Part shown: piece by piece, positions 8,113 to 14,363 of the stretch | How the letters are laid out: every line of letters starts with the position of its first letter | Numbering within the stretch: the first letter of the stretch is position 1 | Assembly: GCA_902812455.1 (NCBI GenBank) | Contig: CADDZH010000116.1 | Span: 1-15,366 of the forward strand | Length of the DNA: 15,366 nucleotides | Source of the DNA: Chloroflexota bacterium | Lineage (GTDB): Bacteria > Chloroflexota > Ktedonobacteria > Ktedonobacterales > Ktedonobacteraceae | Reading direction: 5' to 3' | Position numbers and translations under genes: made by a program | Notes under the pieces: generated by a model | Database searches by the model: none | What the model was told of the DNA's origin: nothing | Seen by the model: the letters and a program-made list of their open reading frames with translations, nothing else

Positions 8113-9240
8113 CTAGATTTCCTTGTACCGGCCTCCGTCTAATATATCACGCAATGGCTCGGTCATATGTCCAATTTGTCTCGTGAGATTGTCAAGGTAC
8201 TGCTGTATGCCATAGATGCGATCAAGATATCGTTCTATCCCTCCGGCCTTAATTTGCGCGGCGGCTTCAATGGCGATCTGTATTCCTTCGCGGAACTCGC
8301 CGCCTTTAACGAGAGCTTCTGCCCTTGAGGTGAGAACAAGCAGTTCCCAAAACTTGGTCTGGGGAAGAGCAACCTGAGCGCGATCCAGGTAGTCGAGTGC
8401 TTTTTGTGTTTGCCTGAGATCGGCATAGCTGCGACCATATTCTTCATAGACTGTGCCAAGATTATAGTGTCCCTGAGTACTGCTTTCTTCTGGGTCAAAG
8501 GTAGTGGCTAGTTCCTCAGCCTCGGCCATAGCACGCTCAAACTTACCTAGCTCTCCATTACGTAAGTACACTCGTGCCAGCAATTGAATACCGTTTCCGC
8601 GTGCGGCTGCATCAGCATTGGGTGTTGTATCGCGTGCTGCCTCAAGGTAAGTAATCGCTTTTTTGAAGCTTCCAAGTCGGCGGAACATATCGCCCTGGTA
8701 TGTGAGCGAGATATTCAGCAGTGTGTGATCGTTGAGCGTGCGAGCGATCGTCTCCATCTGTTCATAGTGGAGAATGGCTGCGTAGGACTCGTGAGCGCGG
8801 CTCGCTTCGGATACAACATATCCTGCGGTGTGATACGTGCGTGCAAGGCTACGTAGCATTGCTCGGTCTTCGGTGGTGATTTGTGCTTGGATATTCTCAA
8901 CAAAACGCTCAATGGTTTCGCGGGCCTCGTAGAGTCGTGATCCTTCAACCAGGTTCCAGATGTGCTTGATCACTTCTTCGATCTCGCCGGGACTGCGGGG
9001 TGAGTACCTCGATGAAGCTATCCCTAATCGCTCTGGTTGAATGCCTAACATATCAGCGATCCGCCGCAGTTCATGCAAGTTATTGAGCGGATATTCCCCG
9101 TTTTCGTAGGCGCGGTAGGTTCGTGGTTCGATAAGCAGATCAGAGGCGAGTTGTTCTTGAGTGAGGTTGTGTTCTTTGCGATACTCTTTGAGTACCTGGC
9201 CTGCAAGAGATGGGATAGACCTCGCTCGTTGTTTTGCCAT
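8113..9240 (-). CDS. XRE-family transcriptional regulator with TPR sensor domain
   Basis: A 375-aa protein. Residues about 14-72 form a Cro/C1-type helix-turn-helix (LTQEQLASDLLIEPRTYRAY is the recognition region, ending GIQPERLG). A linker rich in Ser/Arg/Pro follows. From about 85 to 345 there are repeated helical pairs of TPR type, for example LLNISLTYQGDMFRRLGSFK and GHYNLGTVYEEYGRSYADLR. This architecture resembles peptide-responsive RRNPP regulators and is expanded in Ktedonobacteria. It heads an operon with the NTF2-like protein and methyltransferase, and faces a sigma factor gene transcribed the other way. It may regulate its own promoter and possibly the sigma factor; the inducing signal is unknown. 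Confidence 0.88.
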   Translation of the reverse strand: MAKQRARSIPSLAGQVLKEYRKEHNLTQEQLASDLLIEPRTYRAYENGEYPLNNLHELRRIADMLGIQPERLGIASSRYSPRSPGEIEEVIKHIWNLVEGSRLYEARETIERFVENIQAQITTEDRAMLRSLARTYHTAGYVVSEASRAHESYAAILHYEQMETIARTLNDHTLLNISLTYQGDMFRRLGSFKKAITYLEAARDTTPNADAAARGNGIQLLARVYLRNGELGKFERAMAEAEELATTFDPEESSTQGHYNLGTVYEEYGRSYADLRQTQKALDYLDRAQVALPQTKFWELLVLTSRAEALVKGGEFREGIQIAIEAAAQIKAGGIERYLDRIYGIQQYLDNLTRQIGHMTEPLRDILDGGRYKEI

Positions 9241-9342
9241 ATTCTGATCCTCTCTACAACCTCATGGTCGCTGATCGCTGCCAGATTTTCATCCTGTAGT
9301 TTTGGGCCAAAAATTTCAATAATGGTAGTAGGTCGCTGACAC

Positions 9343-9372
9343 AGTATAGCACATGCCGGAACACATCGGAAC
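9343..9372 (-). promoter_or_regulatory. Promoter of the XRE-TPR operon with phased direct repeats
   Basis: On the minus strand TGCTATACT (complement of 9343-9351) forms an extended -10 element, and a weak -35 (TTCCGA, complement of 9366-9371) lies 17 bases upstream. The hexamer CGGAAC occurs at 9357-9362 and 9367-9372, exactly 10 bp apart, so both copies face the same side of the helix and cover the spacer and -35. That is a good place for a repressor. The untranslated leader would be about 95 bases and contains GGTCGCTGA twice (9266-9274 and 9331-9339). The binding protein is not known. Confidence 0.5.
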
Positions 9373-9445
9373 TATGCAGTGAAGGTGAACAAGCGAGTAG
9401 GTACAAGTAGATAAGAGAATAACTGAAGGTAAGAGGTGTGTAAGA

Positions 9446-10276
9446 ATGCAATACAGTCATGACGCTGGCGTATCGCTCAGCGCGTTCGATCAGTACATGC
9501 GTGAGGTGAAATGGATACCACCACTCAATTGTGATGAAGAGAAGCAGTTATTTGAGGGGATTGGCCAGGGGATAGGCATACAACAAGCGCACGAACGGCT
9601 TGTTGAAAGTTGCCAGGATATCGTTATTGGACTTGCAAAGCGATTTGCACGTACCTGCCAGCACATGGAATTTCTGGATTTTGTTCAGGAAGGCAACATT
9701 GGGCTGCTACAAGCCATTGACCGGTACGATAGCTGCAAAGGCGACTCTGCTTTCAAGACCTTTGCATTCGCCTGGGTGCGTGGTTCTATGCTCATTGCGT
9801 ACTGGCGCTATGAACGGGCTATTAGCTTGCCGTTCAACAAGATGCGTGACATTCGGCAATTGAACGTGGTGAGCGCGCAACTGCTTGCCATGCTTGGACG
9901 AGACCCCACGCTCACAGAGGTTGCACATGAGATGCATATGACGGCGCGGGATGTTCAAGAGTTGATCGTATTGCGGGAACAACAGATGATGAGTCTCCAT
10001 ATGCCTCTCGACGAAAATGGTGAAACGCTCCTCGAGGATGTCATTGAAGATACCTCAGCTTCTTCCTTTGCTGATGCAGGATTTTCCTCGGTTGATGACA
10101 TCCTTGAACACTTGACAGAGCGCGAGCGTGCAATATTCCAATTGCGCTACGGCCTGACCGATGGCTGCACCTATACGCAACGAGAGGTAGCTGCTCTGCT
10201 TAACCTAGATTTGTCAACCGTACAAATCCTCGATCGTCGTGCAAAGATGCGCCTGAGAAGGGCGCTTGCTGCATAA
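9446..10276 (+). CDS. Sigma-70 family RNA polymerase sigma factor
   Basis: A 276-aa sigma factor that directs RNA polymerase to specific promoters. It has region 1.2 (FDQYMREV, 14-21), region 2 (about 50-121, with FLDFVQEGNIGLLQAIDRYD for core binding and KTFAFAWVRGSML for -10 melting), region 3 (about 136-187) and region 4 (about 221-275, with TQREVAALLNLDLSTVQILD as the -35-reading helix-turn-helix). It lacks the long region 1.1 of housekeeping sigma factors, so it is a group 3-like or short group 2-like alternative factor. AGAGGTG lies upstream of the ATG. It is divergent from the XRE-TPR gene and upstream of the element operon, so it may switch that operon on. The family is certain; the regulon is inference. 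Confidence 0.93.
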   Translation: MQYSHDAGVSLSAFDQYMREVKWIPPLNCDEEKQLFEGIGQGIGIQQAHERLVESCQDIVIGLAKRFARTCQHMEFLDFVQEGNIGLLQAIDRYDSCKGDSAFKTFAFAWVRGSMLIAYWRYERAISLPFNKMRDIRQLNVVSAQLLAMLGRDPTLTEVAHEMHMTARDVQELIVLREQQMMSLHMPLDENGETLLEDVIEDTSASSFADAGFSSVDDILEHLTERERAIFQLRYGLTDGCTYTQREVAALLNLDLSTVQILDRRAKMRLRRALAA

Positions 10277-10310
10277 GTTTTCATCGTGTAGTGCGGTCTT
10301 GTAGATGTGA

Positions 10311-10341
10311 GATACCCGCCTCCTGGCTAGGTGTCTTTTTT
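10311..10341 (+). terminator. Rho-independent terminator after the sigma factor gene
   Basis: GATACC pairs with GGTGTC (one G-T pair) and an inner GCC pairs with GGC around a TCCT loop (10311-10335), followed by a run of T (10335-10341). It lies 35 bp after the sigma factor stop codon. It would separate the sigma gene from the following operon, which then needs its own promoter close by or read-through. Confidence 0.75.
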
Positions 10342-10395
10342 ATGGCTTGCCATTAGATGGAAGCAAATCTTTCAAGAAAGAAGGGAGGTGAACCT

Positions 10396-10701
10396 ATAGA
10401 ACTCTTGACGAAGGAGCTACGGGCACAGCTTCCTCCACTCTACTCACAGGAACACGAGGCGGATCCGCTGATGATCTGCAAGTTCTTCACGCCAGATAGT
10501 AGCTGGACTTGGTACGCCTGTGAGTTTGACGGGGAGGATATGTTCTTCGGCTATGTGGTTGGGTTTGAACAAGAGCTTGGCTACTTTCGGCTTTCAGAAC
10601 TGACAGAGGCACGAGGACCTCTGGGATTACCCATCGAGCGGGATATCTACTTCTCCCCGATGCGGCTTTCTGAAGTCAAAAAGCTTCATGGTTCGTCCTA
10701 G
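10396..10701 (+). CDS. DUF2958 family protein, apparent AUA or upstream start
   Basis: A protein of about 101 aa with the DUF2958 pattern: LLTKELRAQLPPLYSQE, then PLMICKFFTPDSSWTWYACE, FGYVVGFEQELGYFRLSEL, and PIERDIYFSPMRLSEV near the end. The family is common on plasmids and integrative elements and has no established activity. The start is unclear. A very strong ribosome site, GGGAGGTGA (10383-10391), lies just before ATA at 10396, exactly where family members usually begin. The nearest in-frame ATG is 39 bases earlier (10357) without a ribosome site, and a TTG is at 10405. I use the ATA position because spacing and homology agree on it. It is the first gene of the long plus-strand run. 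Confidence 0.8.
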   Translation: MELLTKELRAQLPPLYSQEHEADPLMICKFFTPDSSWTWYACEFDGEDMFFGYVVGFEQELGYFRLSELTEARGPLGLPIERDIYFSPMRLSEVKKLHGSS

Positions 10702-10730
10702 CCGCTTGTTTGGCAGAAGGAAATTACTTG

Positions 10731-10829
10731 ATGAAACGAATGGGGGTTTGGCTGGTGATTGTGGCAATCCTGTTCTTGCTTTGGCTGGTGTTGGTAGCGC
10801 CTTCTACTGCGCCAGCGTTCTTGCGGTAG
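10731..10829 (+). CDS. 32-residue single-span membrane peptide
   Basis: A short frame missed by length cut-offs. It starts at an ATG with AGAAGG about 9 bases upstream and encodes a basic start (MKR), about 20 hydrophobic residues (VWLVIVAILFLLWLVLV) and a short APSTAPAFLR end. It sits between the DUF2958 stop (10701) and the next well-signalled start (10838), whose ribosome site follows its stop codon directly. Regular spacing and the clean transmembrane segment support a real gene. A longer frame covering the same bases (from 10688) lacks a ribosome site. The role is unknown; small membrane peptides are frequent in conjugation gene clusters. Confidence 0.6.
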   Translation: MKRMGVWLVIVAILFLLWLVLVAPSTAPAFLR

Positions 10830-10837
10830 GAGAAGGA

Positions 10838-11305
10838 ATGGCTCAGATAATCGAGGGAGCGCCAGACTTTGACGCAGCAGATCTCTCCCCTTCGGTGCTG
10901 CTGCAACCCTGGCTGGCATTAGGAGCGCAGGTGACCCTGCAAGCAGAATTGACTGCGCTTGGTCATGCTCTGGAAGCGGTTTCTGCGGAGATGGAGGCCG
11001 CACAAAGCTTTGCACATGCCATCTGGTGGATGAGCACACGCGAGGGGATCGTGGAACATGCGCTGGGATGGCTCACCATGATGATTCATGATCTCCAACA
11101 AGCCGTGTGGCATTGGGATAAAGCGCTCTCCTGGCTCAAGGAGCATGGCGATCCCCAGAAGGAGGCTCTGTATGCTTCACTTGCTCAACATGGCTTAGCC
11201 CAGCAGCAGCGGCTCATCCAGCAGATTGAGCAGGGGCGACGGCGGGTTGTGATGCTCTGCCAGGAATGGGGTGTGCCACTGTCTGAGGTGCCTGATGTGT
11301 CTTGA
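10838..11305 (+). CDS. Unrecognised helical protein
   Basis: A 155-aa protein. The frame is open from 10688, but I place the start at 10838 because GGAGAAGGA lies directly before it and the upstream part overlaps the 32-aa membrane peptide gene. The sequence is mostly alpha-helical, rich in Ala, Leu, Gln and Trp, with amphipathic stretches (QAELTALGHALEAVSAEMEA, HDLQQAVWHWDKALSWLKEH) suggesting a helical bundle or coiled coil. No membrane span, signal peptide or catalytic motif is seen. It lies in a compact operon, 15 bp before the next gene. The function is unknown. Confidence 0.75.
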   Translation: MAQIIEGAPDFDAADLSPSVLLQPWLALGAQVTLQAELTALGHALEAVSAEMEAAQSFAHAIWWMSTREGIVEHALGWLTMMIHDLQQAVWHWDKALSWLKEHGDPQKEALYASLAQHGLAQQQRLIQQIEQGRRRVVMLCQEWGVPLSEVPDVS

Positions 11306-11320
11306 ACGAGAAGAGGGGGT

Positions 11321-11539
11321 ATGGCGATGGAGGAGGTCTTTGAGCAGCTCATCGATGCGATCAATTTGGAACTGGAGGCAGGCAACTGGGCGGAAGTGGT
11401 GCGCTTGACCGTACCTTTGCACCAGGCGGCTCTGGAAGCCGGAGAAACCCTACTCGCGGCGCTCGTCGAGGACTTGCATTGCATTGCCCAGGATGCGCTG
11501 ATGCATCCTGTTGAAGTAGCACAGAGGCTCGCCCCATGA
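11321..11539 (+). CDS. Small acidic helical protein, unknown
   Basis: A 72-aa protein made almost entirely of two or three helices rich in Glu, Ala and Leu (EEVFEQLIDAINLELEAGNW, then LHQAALEAGETLLAALVEDL). The ribosome site AAGAGGGGG lies just before; the ATG at 11321 or the one at 11327 could be used, and the latter has the more usual spacing. Its TGA overlaps the ATG of the next gene (ATGA), so the two are translationally coupled and may form a complex. There is no family match that I can name. Confidence 0.7.
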   Translation: MAMEEVFEQLIDAINLELEAGNWAEVVRLTVPLHQAALEAGETLLAALVEDLHCIAQDALMHPVEVAQRLAP

Positions 11540-12036
11540 ACCGGAGGCGCAACTTCTTTGAGCAATGCGATGCCAATAGAGCACATCAGCGCATGGCAGG
11601 GCTGGCGAGCTGGGCGGCGTTTAGCGCGAGGTGGCGAGCACGGCAAGGCTTACCGCTCTTGCACGCGATGGATGTGCAATACCTCACACCGGCGGATTTC
11701 TGCAATGGGCTTGGCCGTCCTCTTCCCCCTGCCGAACAACGGCGGCGCTTCCGTGAGTATGTGCAAGCTGCGATTGCATACGCGGTGTCCGTGCGGGTGT
11801 GCTTTGCTCCGGTGCGGCAAGCAGGGCTGGTGAGTGGTGATCTGGCTTTTGTGCGCGCTGTCGGCTTCCAGCGGCGGTTTGGGATGCAATACGATTTTGT
11901 GTATGGGCGTGCTGATCTGCCATCTTATGACGATGAAAACCTAGCTCCGGCACATCCCTATGGTATCCCGATCACCTCGGAAACCTTTCCGGCATACTGG
12001 CTTTCTCCTGATATCGATGTGGATGAGGATTGGTAG
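11536..12036 (+). CDS. Unrecognised basic-to-acidic protein
   Basis: A 166-aa protein starting in an ATGA overlap with the previous gene, with AGAGG 8 bases upstream. The N-terminal half is strongly basic (NRRRN, SARWRARQG, PAEQRRRFREY) and the C-terminus is acidic (SPDIDVDEDW). There are no transmembrane spans and no metal-binding cluster. The polarity could suit a nucleic-acid or partner-binding adaptor, but no known domain is visible. An 88-bp non-coding gap follows. Confidence 0.75.
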   Translation: MNRRRNFFEQCDANRAHQRMAGLASWAAFSARWRARQGLPLLHAMDVQYLTPADFCNGLGRPLPPAEQRRRFREYVQAAIAYAVSVRVCFAPVRQAGLVSGDLAFVRAVGFQRRFGMQYDFVYGRADLPSYDDENLAPAHPYGIPITSETFPAYWLSPDIDVDEDW

Positions 12037-12124
12037 GTTGGCTTGTGAGTGTAGCTCTGGCTCGTTCGTGTTCAGGGCTGGTTGATGGTGTATAGCAAAC
12101 ACAAGATAAGAAAGGATGACAAGC

Positions 12125-12466
12125 ATGATTTTACAAGGGATGGTCATGAGCGGCGACGTGCTGGAAAGCATCTTCTACGACCAGGCGACCGGGCAACCCA
12201 AACCTGGGTATTCGGTCAAGCTAACGGTGCTGGATGATGACACAGCCGAAAAGTACGAATGCCAGTTGACCGACGGCTTTGCGACGCTGGAAGAATTGAA
12301 ACTCCAGAAAAAGCAAGGGCAACCTATCGAGGTGCTGCAACAGTTGGCCGAACAATTACGGGCGGAACTGCCTACCAGGATGACGCCGGTCGTGTTGCAG
12401 GTGCTTCGCATCAAGGGCAAAGGCTCGTTTCAAACACTGGTCTGCCGCTTTGTGCAAGCGGGCTAG
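12125..12466 (+). CDS. Small beta-rich protein, possibly OB-fold-like
   Basis: A 113-aa protein. AGAAAGGA lies about 9 bases before the ATG at 12125, which is preferred over the in-frame ATG at 12116 that overlaps the ribosome site. Strand-like segments (LQGMVMSGDVLESIFYD, YSVKLTVLDDDTAEKYECQL, PVVLQVLRIKGKGSFQTLVC) surround a helix (IEVLQQLAEQLRAELP). The order of strands and the final aromatic-hydrophobic strand are like small single-strand DNA-binding proteins, but no signature motif is present. A weak promoter-like pair (TTGATG, 17 bases, GATAAG; 12082-12110) precedes it. With a primase gene downstream, a role in element replication is plausible but unproven. Confidence 0.75.
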   Translation: MILQGMVMSGDVLESIFYDQATGQPKPGYSVKLTVLDDDTAEKYECQLTDGFATLEELKLQKKQGQPIEVLQQLAEQLRAELPTRMTPVVLQVLRIKGKGSFQTLVCRFVQAG

Positions 12467-12488
12467 TTTGGAAGAAAAGAGGTGAGTA

Positions 12489-13283
12489 GTGAAACATACC
12501 AATTGGGTGCGGCGCTTCGAGCATACAGTATTGCGCATCGCCTCACTCGTGTTTTCGGTGGTCTCGGCGCACGCGATCCTGTGGTTCTTTAGCGCGCTCA
12601 ATCGGGTGGATCACCTGCAACCGTTTGTGACGTGGGGCATTGCGGCAGCTTTCGGTGTGCTGGGCTACTTTGTCAGTCGCGGCCTGGCCCATCGGCTTTT
12701 GAACCGCGAGCCGGTGCGGGTCTACATCTTCATTTGTGGGGTGTTTGAGTTAGTGGAGGTGGTGTGTAACTATGCGATGGCGGCAGTAGCCGTGCACTGG
12801 ATTACCTGGCTGGGGATGCTCCCTGCCACGCAACGCTCCATCTTAACCTTCCTCACCTACGTGGTGCTTTCGATCATTCCGGTGGTGACGGTGATGCTCG
12901 CCTGGGTGGATATGGACCTGGATCGGGCCAAACAGGGCTATGAGGTGCGCGGCTTTGGCGTGCATCCTCCGTTCTCTGCTGCTCCTCCTCCTGTTGCTCC
13001 GGCTCCTATGCCTGGCTTTGGAGGAATGCGAGCACCAGTCCAACCCAAGATGGCGGCTGCACCAATGACGAACATGCAGGTGCCTGTTGCGCCACCTGCC
13101 CCGGCGTATGCTCCGGGGTATCAGCAGGGCTATGCAGGTATGGCTCCAGCAGCGATACCGAACGTCCCTCCACAGTCGATGGCGACTCCGGTGGCACAAG
13201 CCCCTGGCGGATGGTGGAACAGGGTGACCAGTGTGCTCCCTTTCGGCCCTCGCCCGGTGGCACAAGCGGTGAATCAGCAGTAG
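12489..13283 (+). CDS. Four-span membrane protein with Pro/Ala/Met-rich tail
   Basis: A 264-aa protein with a GTG start preceded by GAGGTGA. Four hydrophobic segments lie at about 14-36, 47-64, 76-108 and 116-140. From about 159 to the end the chain is low-complexity, rich in Pro, Ala, Met, Gly and Gln, with repeated P-x-A-P and YAPGYQQGYAG-type units, and ends in a short hydrophobic/basic segment (WWNRVTSVLPFGPRP). The topology suggests a small integral membrane protein with a long, probably flexible, extension. It could be a channel or scaffold part of a transfer apparatus, but I cannot match it to a VirB or Trb family. Its last 73 bases overlap another frame. Confidence 0.8.
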   Translation: MKHTNWVRRFEHTVLRIASLVFSVVSAHAILWFFSALNRVDHLQPFVTWGIAAAFGVLGYFVSRGLAHRLLNREPVRVYIFICGVFELVEVVCNYAMAAVAVHWITWLGMLPATQRSILTFLTYVVLSIIPVVTVMLAWVDMDLDRAKQGYEVRGFGVHPPFSAAPPPVAPAPMPGFGGMRAPVQPKMAAAPMTNMQVPVAPPAPAYAPGYQQGYAGMAPAAIPNVPPQSMATPVAQAPGGWWNRVTSVLPFGPRPVAQAVNQQ

Positions 13284-13432
13284 TCCCAGAACCAGTCGAG
13301 ATACCCCGAAGTGGCCAGCGGCGCAATCGTGCGGAGGCGGCAGCGGTGCGAGCAGCCTTAGCAGCTGGCATCCCGGTGGCCTTTCGCACCCGGCATGAAC
13401 GCTATCGCTACACGCGCCGTAAGCCGGTGTAA
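13211..13432 (+). CDS. Small basic protein overlapping the membrane protein gene
   Basis: A 73-aa frame that starts inside the 3' end of the membrane protein gene and continues 149 bases beyond its stop. The C-terminal 40 residues are strongly basic and helical (GQRRNRAEAAAVRAALAAGI, then FRTRHERYRYTRRKPV), typical of a small nucleic-acid-binding protein. The ribosome site before 13211 is weak (GGCGG), so the exact start is uncertain and could be internal. Without it there would be an otherwise unusual gap of 168 bp in this packed run. Confidence 0.5.
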   Translation: MVEQGDQCAPFRPSPGGTSGESAVVPEPVEIPRSGQRRNRAEAAAVRAALAAGIPVAFRTRHERYRYTRRKPV

Positions 13433-13451
13433 CTGAAAAGGAATACACAGC

Positions 13452-13658
13452 ATGGATATCGAATGTGCCAAATGTGGGGAACCCTGGGATGCTTGGGGTG
13501 TGTTTCATCACGAGGATATGACCAGGGCTGAAGCTCGGCGCTTTCTCGCCGGGGAAGGCTGTCCATCCTGCGACTTTGGGAAAGATGCCTCGCGGGTATT
13601 GCCGCAAGGCAATCTGGAGCGCTTCCTGGAAACGCTCGCCGATGCCTGGGACGAATAA
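13452..13658 (+). CDS. CxxC-CxxC zinc-binding-type small protein
   Basis: A 68-aa protein with two CxxC pairs, C5/C8 (CAKC) and C37/C40 (CPSC), about 29 residues apart, the usual layout of a zinc ribbon. Between them is a helix-like segment (DMTRAEARRFLAGEG). AAAAGGAA lies upstream of the ATG. The protein is acidic at its end (LADAWDE). Zinc ribbons of this size often bind nucleic acids or proteins; no specific role is known here. Confidence 0.75.
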   Translation: MDIECAKCGEPWDAWGVFHHEDMTRAEARRFLAGEGCPSCDFGKDASRVLPQGNLERFLETLADAWDE

Positions 13659-13680
13659 TGGGAAGGACTTCCCTTACAGC

Positions 13681-13701
13681 CTGTTTCCTCTAGAGGAACA
13701 G
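13681..13701. repeat. Inverted repeat upstream of the wall hydrolase gene
   Basis: TTCCTCTAGAGGAA (13685-13698) is a perfect 14-bp palindrome, extended by CTGTT on the left and AACAG on the right with one unpaired base. It lies in the 78-bp gap between the CxxC gene and the hydrolase gene. There is no T-run after it, so it is more likely an operator than a terminator. Confidence 0.45.
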
Positions 13702-13736
13702 AGGAGGGTGGTGGCAAAAGGGGAGGTGTTGATGGG

Positions 13737-14363
13737 ATGAAGCTGGTGCGGTCTGTGATGGTGGTGTGCTGCCTGGTCATGATGGTCTGGGTGGTCGGCC
13801 TGTGGGTGAGCATAACGTTTGCGCCTGCTCAGATGGCGTCGATGCTCTCCATGTTTGATGAGAGGCCAGAGGCGTACAGTGTCGTGGGGCCGCCCACGAT
13901 TTCGGCGGCCTTCATCGACCAGGTGCTCGCGGCGTATCACTCCCCTGCGGCAGGCACAGGCCAGGCGCTCTATGCTCTGGGGGTGGAGTATGGGATTGAT
14001 CCGGTCTATGCTCTGGCCTTCTTCTGGCACGAGTCGGATTTTGGCACGACGGGAGAGGCCCGCGTGACGCTCTCGCTGGGCAATGAACGCTGTATTGCTG
14101 ATCGGCCATGTATCGACCAGGCAAATGGTGGTTATGCCCAGATGTTCTCCTGGGAAGATGGTTTTGCGCATTGGTACCAGCTCATCTACTCTGGCTATGT
14201 GCAAGGTCAAGTGACGATCCCCATCGTGGGGCATGTGTGTACGACGGTCGATGAGATTGTGCCGGTCTATGCTCCAAGTCGTGATGGGAATGATGTCACG
14301 GCCTATATTGCCGCGATCAAACAGGCGGTCGATACGTGGCGCAGGGGGCAGGTGTGGCTCTAA
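13737..14363 (+). CDS. Membrane-anchored glucosaminidase/lysozyme-like wall hydrolase
   Basis: A 208-aa protein that probably cuts peptidoglycan glycan strands outside the membrane. Residues 5-28 form a single hydrophobic anchor or signal sequence. The catalytic domain (about 55-205) has the lysozyme-like pattern YGIDPVYALAFFWHESDFGT with E99 as the likely acid, GGYAQMFSWEDGFAHWYQLI, and VPVYAPSRDGNDVTAYI near the end. GGGGAGGTG lies upstream; a nearby ATG at 13732 meets a stop after two codons and is excluded. It overlaps the primase gene start (TAATG). Such hydrolases are standard in conjugation systems of Gram-positive-type cells, where they open the wall for the transfer channel. The family is likely; the exact bond cut is not known. 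Confidence 0.8.
   Translation: MKLVRSVMVVCCLVMMVWVVGLWVSITFAPAQMASMLSMFDERPEAYSVVGPPTISAAFIDQVLAAYHSPAAGTGQALYALGVEYGIDPVYALAFFWHESDFGTTGEARVTLSLGNERCIADRPCIDQANGGYAQMFSWEDGFAHWYQLIYSGYVQGQVTIPIVGHVCTTVDEIVPVYAPSRDGNDVTAYIAAIKQAVDTWRRGQVWL

Noticed and set aside
12843..13607. 254-codon open frame on the minus strand
   Set aside because: Antisense to the membrane protein, the basic protein and the CxxC protein; a His/Arg-rich product typical of high-GC antisense frames.
13674..14234. 186-codon open frame on the minus strand
   Set aside because: Antisense to the wall hydrolase, whose catalytic motif is clear on the plus strand.
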